This document shows, piece after piece, positions 26,066 through 34,324 of a stretch of DNA of 64,000 nucleotides. The notes under the pieces are model-generated. The model did not search any database and was not told the DNA's origin. It saw only the letters and a program-made list of their open reading frames with translations. The translations under genes were made by a program, and so were the position numbers. The stretch lies in NCBI GenBank assembly GCA_017449925.1, contig JAFSYO010000006.1, positions 1 to 64,000 of the forward strand. Reading direction: 5' to 3'. The stretch is from Stomatobaculum sp. (GTDB taxonomy: Bacteria; Bacillota_A; Clostridia; Lachnospirales; Lachnospiraceae). Numbering within the stretch: position 1 is the stretch's first letter; each line of letters opens with the position of its first letter.

Positions 26066-26701
26066 TCAATCTTTCTGCTTTTCCTGCTTCGCGCCTTTTT
26101 TCCTGCTTTTCTGATCCTTCCGGTACTCCTTTTCCGCTTCCTGAAGGAGCAGGAGCTGCTGGGCAATGATAAAATCGAAGCTGTCTTCCATCTTCACCTT
26201 GGTGCTGCTGAAATAACCCGCCATCTCCATCTGAAGGAAGCCATTCAGAAGGCTTCGGATGGACCTGGTGTAGTTCACCTTGTTCTCTTCCGGAAGATCA
26301 AACCGGTCGATCACATTGCGGAACGCGATCACGCTCTCCCGGCCGGTTTCCGTCATGACCTTGTCCCCCTTGTCCAGAGAAGGAAGGTCCAGGATCGCCA
26401 GATAGAGCTGATGATTGTTTTTGACAAAATCCCGGTAAGCGCGGCAGATACTGGTAAACGCCTCTTCTCTGGTCCTGTTTTCCGCAGCCTCGTGCAGCAG
26501 GCTGTTCAGGGTCTTCGCCGCCAGTTTTCCGATCTCGATGTTCACATCGTCCATACTGTCCAGGTGGTTATATAAGGACGCGGCTTTTACATGCAGCTCC
26601 GAAGCAAGCTCCCGCGCGGAAAATTTCCCGTATCCCTTTTCATTTACCAGACGAAGCGCGGCGTGAACTATTACTTCAAAGCTCAGTCCTTTTCCTTTCA
26701 T
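26066..26701 (-). CDS. TetR/AcrR-family transcriptional regulator
   Basis: A 211-residue TetR protein. The N-terminal HTH is at residues about 8-52 ('FEVIVHAALRLVNEKGYGKFSARELASELHVKAASLYNHLDS'), with a helical ligand-binding domain after it ending in a Lys/Gln-rich tail. The C-terminal part resembles the TetR_C_33/WHG group (inference). CGGAGG precedes the ATG. Its promoter carries an island operator in the spacer, so it is probably autorepressed, and it sits next to the two-operator CoA-transferase promoter. It is the best candidate for the repressor of the 13-site regulon. Confidence 0.92.
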   Translation of the reverse strand: MKGKGLSFEVIVHAALRLVNEKGYGKFSARELASELHVKAASLYNHLDSMDDVNIEIGKLAAKTLNSLLHEAAENRTREEAFTSICRAYRDFVKNNHQLYLAILDLPSLDKGDKVMTETGRESVIAFRNVIDRFDLPEENKVNYTRSIRSLLNGFLQMEMAGYFSSTKVKMEDSFDFIIAQQLLLLQEAEKEYRKDQKSRKKGAKQEKQKD

Positions 26702-26815
26702 TGACAGCCTCCGTTTCTTTTATTGAGGCGCTGCGGTCCGTTTGCGCGCGCCAATCAGCCGATACGGTCATTCTATAGCTTCATAGCTATGATATTATTT
26801 ATGATCGGCGCGTTT

Positions 26816-26844
26816 ATAATAACTTATTCCGTTAGTTATGTCAA
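26816..26844 (-). promoter_or_regulatory. TetR gene promoter with operator copy 7 in the spacer
   Basis: On the minus strand TTGACA (26839-26844), 17 bp, TATTAT (26816-26821). The spacer carries CTTAT-TCC-GTTAG (26823-26835); the right half is perfect, the left half degenerate. Confidence 0.75.
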
Positions 26845-26895
26845 TAGAAATTACTTTCTTTCCTGCGGCAAAGGGCTCCGGCATCGGATCACTGT

Positions 26896-28179
26896 TCACC
26901 CCAGCTGCCACAGTCCGGCGGCGGGTTTCCCTGCAAAATAATATTCTGTTCCGTCGGCCGCGGTGTTCCAGCCCTCCCGGGATACTGCCGGACCATACTG
27001 CCTCATGGCTTCCACGCAGTCCGTCCATTCGTAACCGACGCTTCTCACTTCCTCTTCCGTAAGCTTCTCCGGATCCGTGGCGTATCGGATGATATATCTG
27101 CCGTTGGAAGAGCCATGGATCAGGTGGGCAGCCACCATGGAAAGATTCCCGAAGGCGCCTTCTTCATACAGTTTCAGCACCTTGTCTCTTCCGCAGTAGC
27201 CGTATTTCCGGATCATGGCATCTGCCTCTTCATTCTCCCCGAAGGAGGCGGCGCCCGGGGCCAGCACCAGGAGCTCCCCGCCGTCCGCGATCATCCTGCA
27301 GGTGCGGTAGATCGCTTTGTTGCTGATCCAGGTGCTCTTGCATTCCGCCGGATCCATATATGCCACCACCCGCTTCACCGGTCTGTCCAGGTGGGTGATG
27401 TTCAGCTTCCGGCTTAAGGCTGCCGCCTTTTCATAGGGGCGCCGGCTTTCCCCCATATAGCATCCTTTTACGATGACCCGTTCCCCGTCCTGTACAGTGA
27501 CCGTCTGCAGAAAAGCCACGGGCGCTTTTTGGTCCAGGAAGTTCCGCTGGGCATAGTCGTACAGGGCGCGCACCGGGCTGTCGGCATCGCCGATCACGTT
27601 TTCCAGACCGCAGACCGCTCCCAGCATATGGCTTTGGTTGATCATGCCCCGGCCGCCAAGACCCACGAACAGGTTTTTGGAATAATTGGACATTCCCACC
27701 ACTTCGTGGGGGACCACCTGTCCCACGGAGAGGATCAGGTCGAACCCCCCGTCAAACAGGAGATGATTCACCTCCACCTCGATCTCCCGGGAGAAAAGGC
27801 CTCCGCTGATCTCAGAGACAAACTCCGCAGGTACCGTGCCCAGACGGATTGTGTCAGTCTGCCAGTGGTGCACCAGCATCGCTTCCTCCGGCACCACATC
27901 CGCGAAGAATGCCTTTTTTTCTGCCGCGTCCATCTCCATATGGGTGCCGAGGGCGGGCATGACCTGCACAAATACGCCTCTGGCGGAAAGATGCCGGTAG
28001 ATCATCCTGGTGAGTTCTCCCGCGTAGGAAAAACACCTAGTGAAATCCGGCGGGACCACAAGCACTTTCTTCAGTCCCTGATACTGTGTAAGATATTCAG
28101 CGACTCCCTTCTCCAGTTCCCCGTCGTTGAGACCTGTCTCCTCATTTTCCAGATACAGTTCCCGGATATCTTTTTCCAT
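26896..28179 (-). CDS. LarA-like nickel-pincer racemase/epimerase domain protein
   Basis: A 427-residue LarA (lactate racemase) family protein. Family features include 'PDFTR' (44-48), 'ALGTHMEM' with His80, 'VGQVVPHEVVG' with His158, 'SNYSKNLFVGLGG' with Lys168 (the position that binds the pincer cofactor in LarA) and 'NQSHMLGA' with His184. LarA homologues racemise or epimerise 2-hydroxy acids, so this could act on an aldonate or other hydroxy acid. ATG at 28179 with GGGAGGG upstream is preferred over one at 28209. It is the last gene of the six-gene SDR operon. The pincer-cofactor makers LarBCE are not in the window. Confidence 0.85.
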   Translation of the reverse strand: MEKDIRELYLENEETGLNDGELEKGVAEYLTQYQGLKKVLVVPPDFTRCFSYAGELTRMIYRHLSARGVFVQVMPALGTHMEMDAAEKKAFFADVVPEEAMLVHHWQTDTIRLGTVPAEFVSEISGGLFSREIEVEVNHLLFDGGFDLILSVGQVVPHEVVGMSNYSKNLFVGLGGRGMINQSHMLGAVCGLENVIGDADSPVRALYDYAQRNFLDQKAPVAFLQTVTVQDGERVIVKGCYMGESRRPYEKAAALSRKLNITHLDRPVKRVVAYMDPAECKSTWISNKAIYRTCRMIADGGELLVLAPGAASFGENEEADAMIRKYGYCGRDKVLKLYEEGAFGNLSMVAAHLIHGSSNGRYIIRYATDPEKLTEEEVRSVGYEWTDCVEAMRQYGPAVSREGWNTAADGTEYYFAGKPAAGLWQLG

Positions 28180-28215
28180 GTCCCGTCCCTCCCAAAGGAT
28201 TACACTCACAGTATA

Positions 28216-29016
28216 TCACTGCAAATTAGACATTATGATCTCCTTCAGTGAGATCTCCGGGTTTCTGTAGCGGGCTTCCGGATTCTTCTCCGGCACCGCC
28301 AGCCGGAACGCATTGACCGGGCAGTTGTGTACACAGGCAAGACAGTTATCACAGAAGCCGCCGTTATGGAACGATCTTCCGTTCCGGATCTCGAAATCCC
28401 CTCTTGGACATACCTTCGTGCAGGTTCCGCAGCCCACGCAGGCATCCGTGATCAGGAACATTTTTCCGCGGGACAGATCCGGGGCGGGCTTTCCGCCCCG
28501 CTCCGCTGCCTGCTTCGCCCTCCGCTCGGCCAGATGCTTCTGCCTCGCCTCGATCTCCTCCTGTGTGGACAGGATGACCTCTTTTTTCCGTGCCGCGATA
28601 TCAGCCTTCAGGGCAGCGATCTGTTCTCCGACTTTCTTGTCCATCTGAAGTTCCTTTTCGATGTCAAAGTTCGGCAGGTAATTATCCACCATAAAGACAG
28701 CGCGGAAAAAGCTGAGGGGAATGCCGGCCGAAGCGCAGATGTCATTTGCGCTGTCTGCGCTGGCGCCGGCGCGGAAGCCGTAAGTGGCGATCATGAAAAA
28801 GTAACCTGTCTCAAACTGTGCCTTGTTCAGAAATTCTTTCACCAGGGGCGGCTGGCTGCCTCCGAAGTTCGGATAGACGATGCCAATGGCGTCATCCCGG
28901 AACAGGAGCTCCTCCGGCCCTTTTTTCAGGAGCTGGGGAATGCTTAAGGGCTCCGGTGAAAGCTGTTTTGCGACATAAAGAGAATTCCCGGTGGCGGTGA
29001 AGTAAAATACTGTCAT
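28216..29016 (-). CDS. EFR1-type flavodoxin-ferredoxin fusion
   Basis: A 266-residue protein with an N-terminal flavodoxin-like domain ('VFYFTATGNSLYVAKQL') and a C-terminal ferredoxin domain with two [4Fe-4S] motifs ('CVGCGTCTKVCP' and 'CDNCLACVHNCP'). This is the EFR1 architecture, cytoplasmic and probably an electron carrier. A charged helical segment of about 45 residues separates the domains. It lies in the six-gene operon between the AGE epimerase and the LarA-like gene and could serve a redox step there. Its leader contains the GGCGTTATCAGAGGAG block shared with two other genes. Confidence 0.9.
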   Translation of the reverse strand: MTVFYFTATGNSLYVAKQLSPEPLSIPQLLKKGPEELLFRDDAIGIVYPNFGGSQPPLVKEFLNKAQFETGYFFMIATYGFRAGASADSANDICASAGIPLSFFRAVFMVDNYLPNFDIEKELQMDKKVGEQIAALKADIAARKKEVILSTQEEIEARQKHLAERRAKQAAERGGKPAPDLSRGKMFLITDACVGCGTCTKVCPRGDFEIRNGRSFHNGGFCDNCLACVHNCPVNAFRLAVPEKNPEARYRNPEISLKEIIMSNLQ

Positions 29017-29027
29017 TTCTGATTTTC

Positions 29028-29045
29028 CTCCTCTGATAACGCCGG
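29028..29045 (-). promoter_or_regulatory. Repeated leader/RBS block (copy 2)
   Basis: On the minus strand CCGGCGTTATCAGAGGAG lies 11 nt before the EFR1 start codon, in the 55-bp gap after the epimerase gene. It is nearly identical to blocks before the genes starting at 8777 and 52847. Confidence 0.4.
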
Positions 29046-29071
29046 TTTTATCCGGGATGCGGCCTCCCTGT

Positions 29072-30241
29072 TTATGAAACCGTTTCCAGTACCGGCACGG
29101 ACAGGTATGTGATCCTTGTCGTGTGATAAGGGCACTTCAACGGATCCGACGGATCGGTGACCGGGACAGGAGTCCCGTCTGCTTCCGTCTCCCAGCGCCA
29201 CTCGCTCTCAGGATCAATAAAATGCGCGCGGATAAAGTCCCAGGTCTGTGCCGCTTTCCCGAAGTACTCCGGTTCCCCGGTCAGCCTGTAAACATACAGG
29301 AGCGCCGTCACCGCCTCTGACTCTTCCCACCAGAGCTTCACCGCCGACATGCTGCCGTCGGAGTTCAGCCGGTCATAGACGCCGCCGTGCTCGCCGTCAT
29401 ATCCCCGGCTGCACAGGTTCCGCATCATCCGCATCTGGGCTTCCCGGACCTCAGCCAGCAGAGAGGGCTTCCCGACCTGCGCCGCGGCTTCCTCCATCAT
29501 CCAGGTACACTCTGACTCGTCCCCGAAGCGGTCGGAAAGATCTTCTGTCTCGCTCCAGTCCGGTCCGAGAGACTGGTACAGAGCCCCGTTCTCCCGGAGA
29601 AAACGGTCCAGAAGGATCCGCACCACAGCCTCCAGGCGGCGTTTCAGCCTGATCTCCTTCCACACCCGGCTGAAGGCCGTGTATGCCTCCATAAGATGCA
29701 GATGGGTGTCCATCAGAAAATCCTGCGGCTCCGCAGGAGCTCTCCATTTTTCCGTCAGCTCGGCGCGGTAGCCGCCCAGGAGACTGTCGAAGGCATAGAC
29801 CTCTATTTTGTTGAAGACAGCCCTGGAGAATTCACGTGCTTCTGTTTTCCCGGAGGCTCTCGCGTACTCTGATGCTGCATATACCGCATAGCTCTGGGTA
29901 TAGATGACCTTCCGGCGGTCCGACGGCTTCCCGTCCCTGTCCAGGCACTCGTAGACGCCGCCGTAGGTTTTGTCCGCAAAATGCGTAAGGAGATACTCAA
30001 AGGCCTGCCCCGCTGTCCGGAGATAGTCCTGCTTCCCCGTCAGGTTGAAGGCGGCGGAATACGCCCATACCATCCTGGACATCAGCACCGCGGATTTCCT
30101 TCCGTCTTCAAGGGGCCGGTTGTCGCACCCCAGTGTCAGGAACTCCCCTTCCGGCGTAATCGCGTTTTCTTTCCAGAAGGCCAGCACCCGCTCCATCTCC
30201 GCAAGAAGCTCCTGCTTCATGCTGCTTCTTCTCTCATTCAT
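29072..30241 (-). CDS. AGE-family (N-acylglucosamine/cellobiose 2-epimerase-like) isomerase
   Basis: A 389-residue (alpha/alpha)6-barrel protein. 'DTHLHLMEAYTAFSRVWKE' and 'KLWWEESEAVTALLYVYRLTGEPEYF' carry conserved AGE family His and Glu residues, and 'KCPYHTTR' near the end matches the C-terminal motif of cellobiose 2-epimerases. It epimerises or isomerises a free aldose or related sugar in the cytoplasm. ATG at 30241 follows GAGGAG; an internal ATG at 30220 is possible. Its neighbours (mutarotase-like protein and lactonase) support a sugar or sugar-acid substrate. Confidence 0.85.
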   Translation of the reverse strand: MNERRSSMKQELLAEMERVLAFWKENAITPEGEFLTLGCDNRPLEDGRKSAVLMSRMVWAYSAAFNLTGKQDYLRTAGQAFEYLLTHFADKTYGGVYECLDRDGKPSDRRKVIYTQSYAVYAASEYARASGKTEAREFSRAVFNKIEVYAFDSLLGGYRAELTEKWRAPAEPQDFLMDTHLHLMEAYTAFSRVWKEIRLKRRLEAVVRILLDRFLRENGALYQSLGPDWSETEDLSDRFGDESECTWMMEEAAAQVGKPSLLAEVREAQMRMMRNLCSRGYDGEHGGVYDRLNSDGSMSAVKLWWEESEAVTALLYVYRLTGEPEYFGKAAQTWDFIRAHFIDPESEWRWETEADGTPVPVTDPSDPLKCPYHTTRITYLSVPVLETVS

Positions 30242-30265
30242 GTTCTCTGTCTCCTCATGTCTTTC

Positions 30266-31162
30266 TCATGCCTCCGACACAAAGCGGAGAACTCTCTTCC
30301 ACTCCGCCGTCTCTCCGGGCTTCAGGGTAAGGGTCTGGAAGATCTCCGGCGAGAAGATGTGGTCCACTTCCCAGAGCGTCACGCCGGAGACTCGGATATG
30401 GTCCTCCCCTTCCACGAAAGCTTTCGCCCCTTTGTGGGACAGTTTCCAGCAAAACGGAAGGCGTTCGTCCATGCCGTCAATGGGCAGCTTTGCCAGGGAG
30501 GTCGCCCTTTCATCCCGCAGAAGTTCAATGCCGCTTCCGTCCGCGTGGAAATTGCAGGGATTCGGATAGAGGTTCGGGATATCCCGGACGCCCAGTTCCT
30601 TCAGGTTCGGGAGCTCCAGATAATAGTCTGCGGAGACCGCCATGCCGTCGATGGAAAAGAAGTTGTGGCAGTACTCCCTGGTGGAGAACGCTTTCTCCCC
30701 GACATTTTGAAGCCTGACTTCCACGGTAAGGGTATTGCCGGATACGGAGATCTTCCGCTGCTCTTTCACAGCATATCCGAGACAGGGAACCGCTTCTGTC
30801 AGGAACTCGGCCCTGGTCTCATCCGCGGTGAAGCTGACAGGATAGGGCTGCAGGTCTTTATATTTCTTATGGAAAATATACTTACCCTCATCCTCCTTCC
30901 GGATGAGGCCGATACCGAACTTCGGGAAATACTCCCCGACGGAGGCTTCTCCGCTGAAATCCTCGTTGTATTCGCAGCAGAGGCCCCGGCCGCCGCTGGA
31001 AGGATGGACCAGGTTCTTCGGCTCGTTTGCCAGGAAATGGATCTCGTTGTTCATCACCACATCTGTAATGAAGCCCGCCCGCGCAAAACGGAATGTGTCA
31101 TTCGGGTGTTCGCCCGGCTCCGCAATCTCCACGCGGAGGGATGCGCTCTTTATCGTAATCAT
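30266..31162 (-). CDS. Galactose mutarotase-like (aldose 1-epimerase fold) protein
   Basis: A 298-residue beta-sandwich-type protein. The 'RFARAGFITDVVMNNEIHFLANEP' start, 'YCHNFFSIDG' middle and 'LKPGETAEWKRVLRF' ending resemble uncharacterised members of the galactose mutarotase-like superfamily rather than a standard GalM. It may bind or anomerise a sugar, but the catalytic His/Glu pair cannot be assigned confidently. ACAGAGGAG precedes the ATG. It sits in the operon between the lactonase and the AGE epimerase, consistent with carbohydrate handling. Confidence 0.7.
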   Translation of the reverse strand: MITIKSASLRVEIAEPGEHPNDTFRFARAGFITDVVMNNEIHFLANEPKNLVHPSSGGRGLCCEYNEDFSGEASVGEYFPKFGIGLIRKEDEGKYIFHKKYKDLQPYPVSFTADETRAEFLTEAVPCLGYAVKEQRKISVSGNTLTVEVRLQNVGEKAFSTREYCHNFFSIDGMAVSADYYLELPNLKELGVRDIPNLYPNPCNFHADGSGIELLRDERATSLAKLPIDGMDERLPFCWKLSHKGAKAFVEGEDHIRVSGVTLWEVDHIFSPEIFQTLTLKPGETAEWKRVLRFVSEA

Positions 31163-31209
31163 AGACTTCTCCTCTGTAAACCGCCCGTTGATATCCGGGT
31201 CCTTGTCTG

Positions 31210-32265
31210 TCAGTACTTTCTGATGCAGGTGGGCTTCGGGGTCTCCGCCCTCATCTTTGTGGGCGTCATGGTCTCTGTCTCCCAGTCCACCTTCAGAACG
31301 TCAATGGAATCCGAATCCTGGTCCGCAATGACACAGAAATCGCCGAACATGGTGAAATCCCTGGGGGTCCTGCCGCCGGTCTTTACGATCTGCTTCAGAG
31401 TAAGGCAGCCGTCGTCCTCCACATGATAGAGGGCAATGCTGTCGTGCCCGCGGTTCGTCGCGAACAGCAGCCTGTTCTGCATCTTGACGGCCGCGGCGAT
31501 GTTCTCACCCCGGAAATCCTCCGGCAGCGTGGAAATGTCCTGCTTCAGGACATAGCCGCTTCCGTCCGCAGCCTCCTCATCTCTCCGGAATACCATGATC
31601 CTGGAGGCGAGCTCGCAGATCACGTAGATGATGTCCGGATCAGTCCGGTGGAACTCGATGTGCCGCGGCCCGCAGCCGGCCGGGAAGGAGATTCTTTTTC
31701 CGGTATCGGTGAACTTTCCGTTCTTAAAATCGATGTCATAGATAAACACCCGGTCCATGCCGAGGTCCGCCACAAAGGCCTGTCCGTTATGCTCCTTGGT
31801 GTAATGGCAGTGAGGGCCTTCCTGGCGTGTTTGGTTGACTCCGGCCTCCTGCCGGGGCGTCTGTTCAAAGCGGTGCTGCACAAAATCACACATTTCTGCC
31901 GGCAGTCCGTCTTTTCCCATGCGGTACACCGCAATGCTGCCGGAAGTATAATTGTCCGCGAACATCAGCCTGCAGTTAAGGTCCATGCTGACATGGCAGG
32001 GATCCGCTCCCTTCGTCGAAAGGTCTTTCAGTGGGACCAGGCCGTCCTGTTCCAGCTTCAGGGCATGGACTTTTCCCTCCGGCGTCTCCTCCTGCACTGT
32101 ATACAGGATCGTCTTATCCGGGTTGAAAGCCAGATAGGAGGGCCGGAGGATCCCCGTAAAGGCGTACTCCTTTTCGATGGTCTCTCTGTCCGTGTCCATC
32201 CGGAATTTTACGATCCCCTCCTGGTCAGCCGCTGCCCAGGAGCCGCTGAAGAATTCATATATCAT
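31210..32265 (-). CDS. Lactonase-family beta-propeller protein (copy 2)
   Basis: A 351-residue propeller of the lactonase family, with repeating blade motifs such as 'KTILYTVQEETPEGKVHAL', 'CRLMFADNYTSGSIAVYRM', 'GQAFVADLGMDRVFIYDI' and 'RLLFATNRGHDSIALYHV'. 'GPHCHYTKEHNGQ' and 'CGPRHIEFH' carry the conserved His residues seen in this family. It is the second gene of the SDR operon. SDR oxidation of a sugar to a lactone followed by lactonase hydrolysis is a natural pair (inference). AGGAGGAG precedes the ATG. Confidence 0.88.
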   Translation of the reverse strand: MIYEFFSGSWAAADQEGIVKFRMDTDRETIEKEYAFTGILRPSYLAFNPDKTILYTVQEETPEGKVHALKLEQDGLVPLKDLSTKGADPCHVSMDLNCRLMFADNYTSGSIAVYRMGKDGLPAEMCDFVQHRFEQTPRQEAGVNQTRQEGPHCHYTKEHNGQAFVADLGMDRVFIYDIDFKNGKFTDTGKRISFPAGCGPRHIEFHRTDPDIIYVICELASRIMVFRRDEEAADGSGYVLKQDISTLPEDFRGENIAAAVKMQNRLLFATNRGHDSIALYHVEDDGCLTLKQIVKTGGRTPRDFTMFGDFCVIADQDSDSIDVLKVDWETETMTPTKMRAETPKPTCIRKY

Positions 32266-32299
32266 GTTGTCTCCTCCTGATCTTTCTGTCTCTGCCGCC

Positions 32300-33184
32300 T
32301 CACTCCTCCACGGCAGGTCTCCCCCATCCGGAGGCGACGCCGCCCTGTCCCGCGAAACCTTCCGGCATGCCGGGAAGGATCAGTCCGCCGTCCACGCGGA
32401 GCGTGATGCCCGTGATGTAGGATGCCTTTTCGGAGCTCAGGAAGCAGACCGCATTGGCAATATCCTCCGGTGTGCCTGCCCGCATCAGCGGGATCGCCGG
32501 GCCCAGTTCATCCCAGAAGTCAGACTGCACTTCATTGGTGTTTCCTTCATATTCCGGCTTCCAGAAATAGTCGGCGGAAGTGCCCTTTGTCTGTTCCCGG
32601 ATCTCGTCCTTGGTGCGGACGCGGGTCGCTCCCGGGGCCACATTGTTGATGCGGATCCCGTAGGCCGCGACATCCAGGGCAAATGCCTTGATCGCGTGGT
32701 TCAGTCCCGCCTTCAGTCCGCAGTAGATGCCGCACTCCGGATAGGCGCGCTCGCCCCTGGAAGAAGTGATGTTGATGATGCTTCCTTTGATCTTATGGTC
32801 GATCATGTAGCGGGCGGCGTTCCGCATCATAATGACGAAGCTGCGGAAGTCCAGTGTCAGCAGGTGATCCAGGTTTTCTTCCGACACATTCTGGATCGGG
32901 TCGCAGATCGTAAGCCCGGCATTGTTGACCAGGACATCCAGCCCGCCGAGGCATTCTATGGCCTGGCGGAAGGCTTCATTTGCCGCGTCCTTCTGATCCA
33001 GGCAGGCCTGAAAACAGTAAGCCTTCTGCCCGAACTCTTCCTCTATTTTCTTCACCACCGCTTCCGCGGCTTCCTTTTTGGAAGCGTAGGTAAAGGCCAC
33101 ATCATATCCTTCCTTTGCCAGTGCCAGTACGATTCCCTTGCCGATCCCCCTGCTGCCGCCGGTCACAAATGCTTTTCTGCTCAT
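32300..33184 (-). CDS. SDR-family oxidoreductase
   Basis: A 294-residue short-chain dehydrogenase. The cofactor loop is TGGSRGIG (8-15), followed by NNAG (87-90), a catalytic Ser in 'NITSSRG' (141-142), and Tyr154-x3-Lys158 ('YCGLK'). The C-terminus has the usual 'ASYITGITLRVDGGL'. It oxidises or reduces a hydroxyl/ketone with NAD(P). It is the first gene of an operon running SDR, lactonase, mutarotase-like, AGE epimerase, EFR1, LarA-like with gaps of 24-55 bp. Its promoter contains an island operator. The residues alone do not tell the substrate; a sugar dehydrogenase is likely from context. Confidence 0.93.
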   Translation of the reverse strand: MSRKAFVTGGSRGIGKGIVLALAKEGYDVAFTYASKKEAAEAVVKKIEEEFGQKAYCFQACLDQKDAANEAFRQAIECLGGLDVLVNNAGLTICDPIQNVSEENLDHLLTLDFRSFVIMMRNAARYMIDHKIKGSIINITSSRGERAYPECGIYCGLKAGLNHAIKAFALDVAAYGIRINNVAPGATRVRTKDEIREQTKGTSADYFWKPEYEGNTNEVQSDFWDELGPAIPLMRAGTPEDIANAVCFLSSEKASYITGITLRVDGGLILPGMPEGFAGQGGVASGWGRPAVEE

Positions 33185-33308
33185 GTTTCTGCTCCTTTCC
33201 TCATCCCGCCGGACTTCTCCGGTCTTCCGGTTTTTCCGAATATCCTTTTCCTCTCTGATTGATACTTTCGTAAATCATAAAATTCATATCTTTTTGATAT
33301 CTTACTGT

Positions 33309-33337
33309 ATTTTAGCAAACATTGTTAGTTAATGCAA
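33309..33337 (-). promoter_or_regulatory. SDR operon promoter with operator copy 8 in the spacer
   Basis: On the minus strand TTGCAT (33332-33337), 17 bp, TAAAAT (33309-33314). The spacer carries CAAAC-ATT-GTTAG (33316-33328). Confidence 0.8.
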
Positions 33338-33367
33338 TACCCTGTCTGTTATTTTTCTCTTCCCGCA

Positions 33368-33402
33368 GAAAAGGCGCGGCCCCTTCCGGTCCGCGCCTTT
33401 CC
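33368..33402 (-). terminator. Rho-independent terminator after the selenium LysR gene
   Basis: AAAAGGCGCGG pairs with CCGCGCCTTT around a short loop; on the minus strand the stem ends in a TTTT run, 25 bp beyond the LysR stop. Confidence 0.85.
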
Positions 33403-33427
33403 TTTAATACTATTATTCTGCTTACAT

Positions 33428-34324
33428 TCAGGCCTTGAAATAGTCCACCAGGAATCCCGCAAAATTCTGTACTCTTTCCGTCATGAGACCATCCTTCCGC
33501 TGCAGGAGATAGAAATATCTGTGACACCCCTCCCCGGGAAACGGAAAACAAAGAAGAAGCTTCTGTTTTTCATAGTTGGCCGCGGCCCGGTCCGACATAA
33601 TGGCGGTACCTATGCCCTTCGCTACCATGTTCTTGATGGCTTCCGGATCATTGATCCTGGCCGTCACGTTCAGGGATGCTTCGGAGACGCCGGCCTGCTT
33701 CAGGAAAAGGTCCACAGCGTATTTGCTGGCGCTTCCTTCTTCCCGCAGGATCACCGGCTCCTTCAGGAGTTCCTCCAGCGGAACCGCTTCCTTTTCCTTC
33801 ATCTTCAAAAACCTCGGTTCATACGGTGTGGTGATCACAATGGTATCCCTGTAAAACGGGACTGCTGTCAGCTGTTCGTCCTCAGGATCCATACCGATGA
33901 TGCCGAGGTCATAGAGGCCGTCCTTCAGCTTTTCCAGAATGGCGCGGCTGTCCCCCTGGTCCACGGTGAACCGGACACTTTGGTTCATCCGGCTGTAGGC
34001 GGCCAGCACCTCCGGCAGAAGATATGCCGACGGAACCGTAGATGACCCGATGGTGATGACGCCCTCCCCGCTCTGGGTGCAGTTCTTTGTCAGCTTGTCC
34101 CTGAGAGACAGGATACTGACTGCGTATTCGTACACTTCCCGCCCCTTCGGTGTGATCTCGAGGCTTTTGGTGGTCCTGACCAGCAGTACGCTGTTCAGCT
34201 CTTCCTCCAGCTGCCGGATGTGCATGCTGACCGTGGGCTGGGAGAGGAAAAGATCCTCCGCTGCCCTGCTGAAGCTGTTTCTTCTTACGACCGCGGCAAA
34301 TGCCATCAGGTGCTTAAACTCCAT
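33428..34324 (-). CDS. LysR-family regulator, selenium-metabolism-associated type
   Basis: A 298-residue LysR protein with HTH 'VVRRNSFSRAAEDLFLSQPTVSMHIRQLEEEL' (residues about 10-42) and effector domain 'GVITIGSSTVPSAYLLPEVLAAY'. It overlaps the 3' end of the cysteine desulfurase gene by 11 bp, so the two are translationally coupled. The gene neighbourhood (desulfurase, YedE, YedF, DUF3343, SelD) is the one in which the selenium-associated CysB/CysL-like LysR subfamily occurs; that subfamily label rests on context and overall similarity. It probably regulates Se or S supply genes. Confidence 0.88.
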   Translation of the reverse strand: MEFKHLMAFAAVVRRNSFSRAAEDLFLSQPTVSMHIRQLEEELNSVLLVRTTKSLEITPKGREVYEYAVSILSLRDKLTKNCTQSGEGVITIGSSTVPSAYLLPEVLAAYSRMNQSVRFTVDQGDSRAILEKLKDGLYDLGIIGMDPEDEQLTAVPFYRDTIVITTPYEPRFLKMKEKEAVPLEELLKEPVILREEGSASKYAVDLFLKQAGVSEASLNVTARINDPEAIKNMVAKGIGTAIMSDRAAANYEKQKLLLCFPFPGEGCHRYFYLLQRKDGLMTERVQNFAGFLVDYFKA

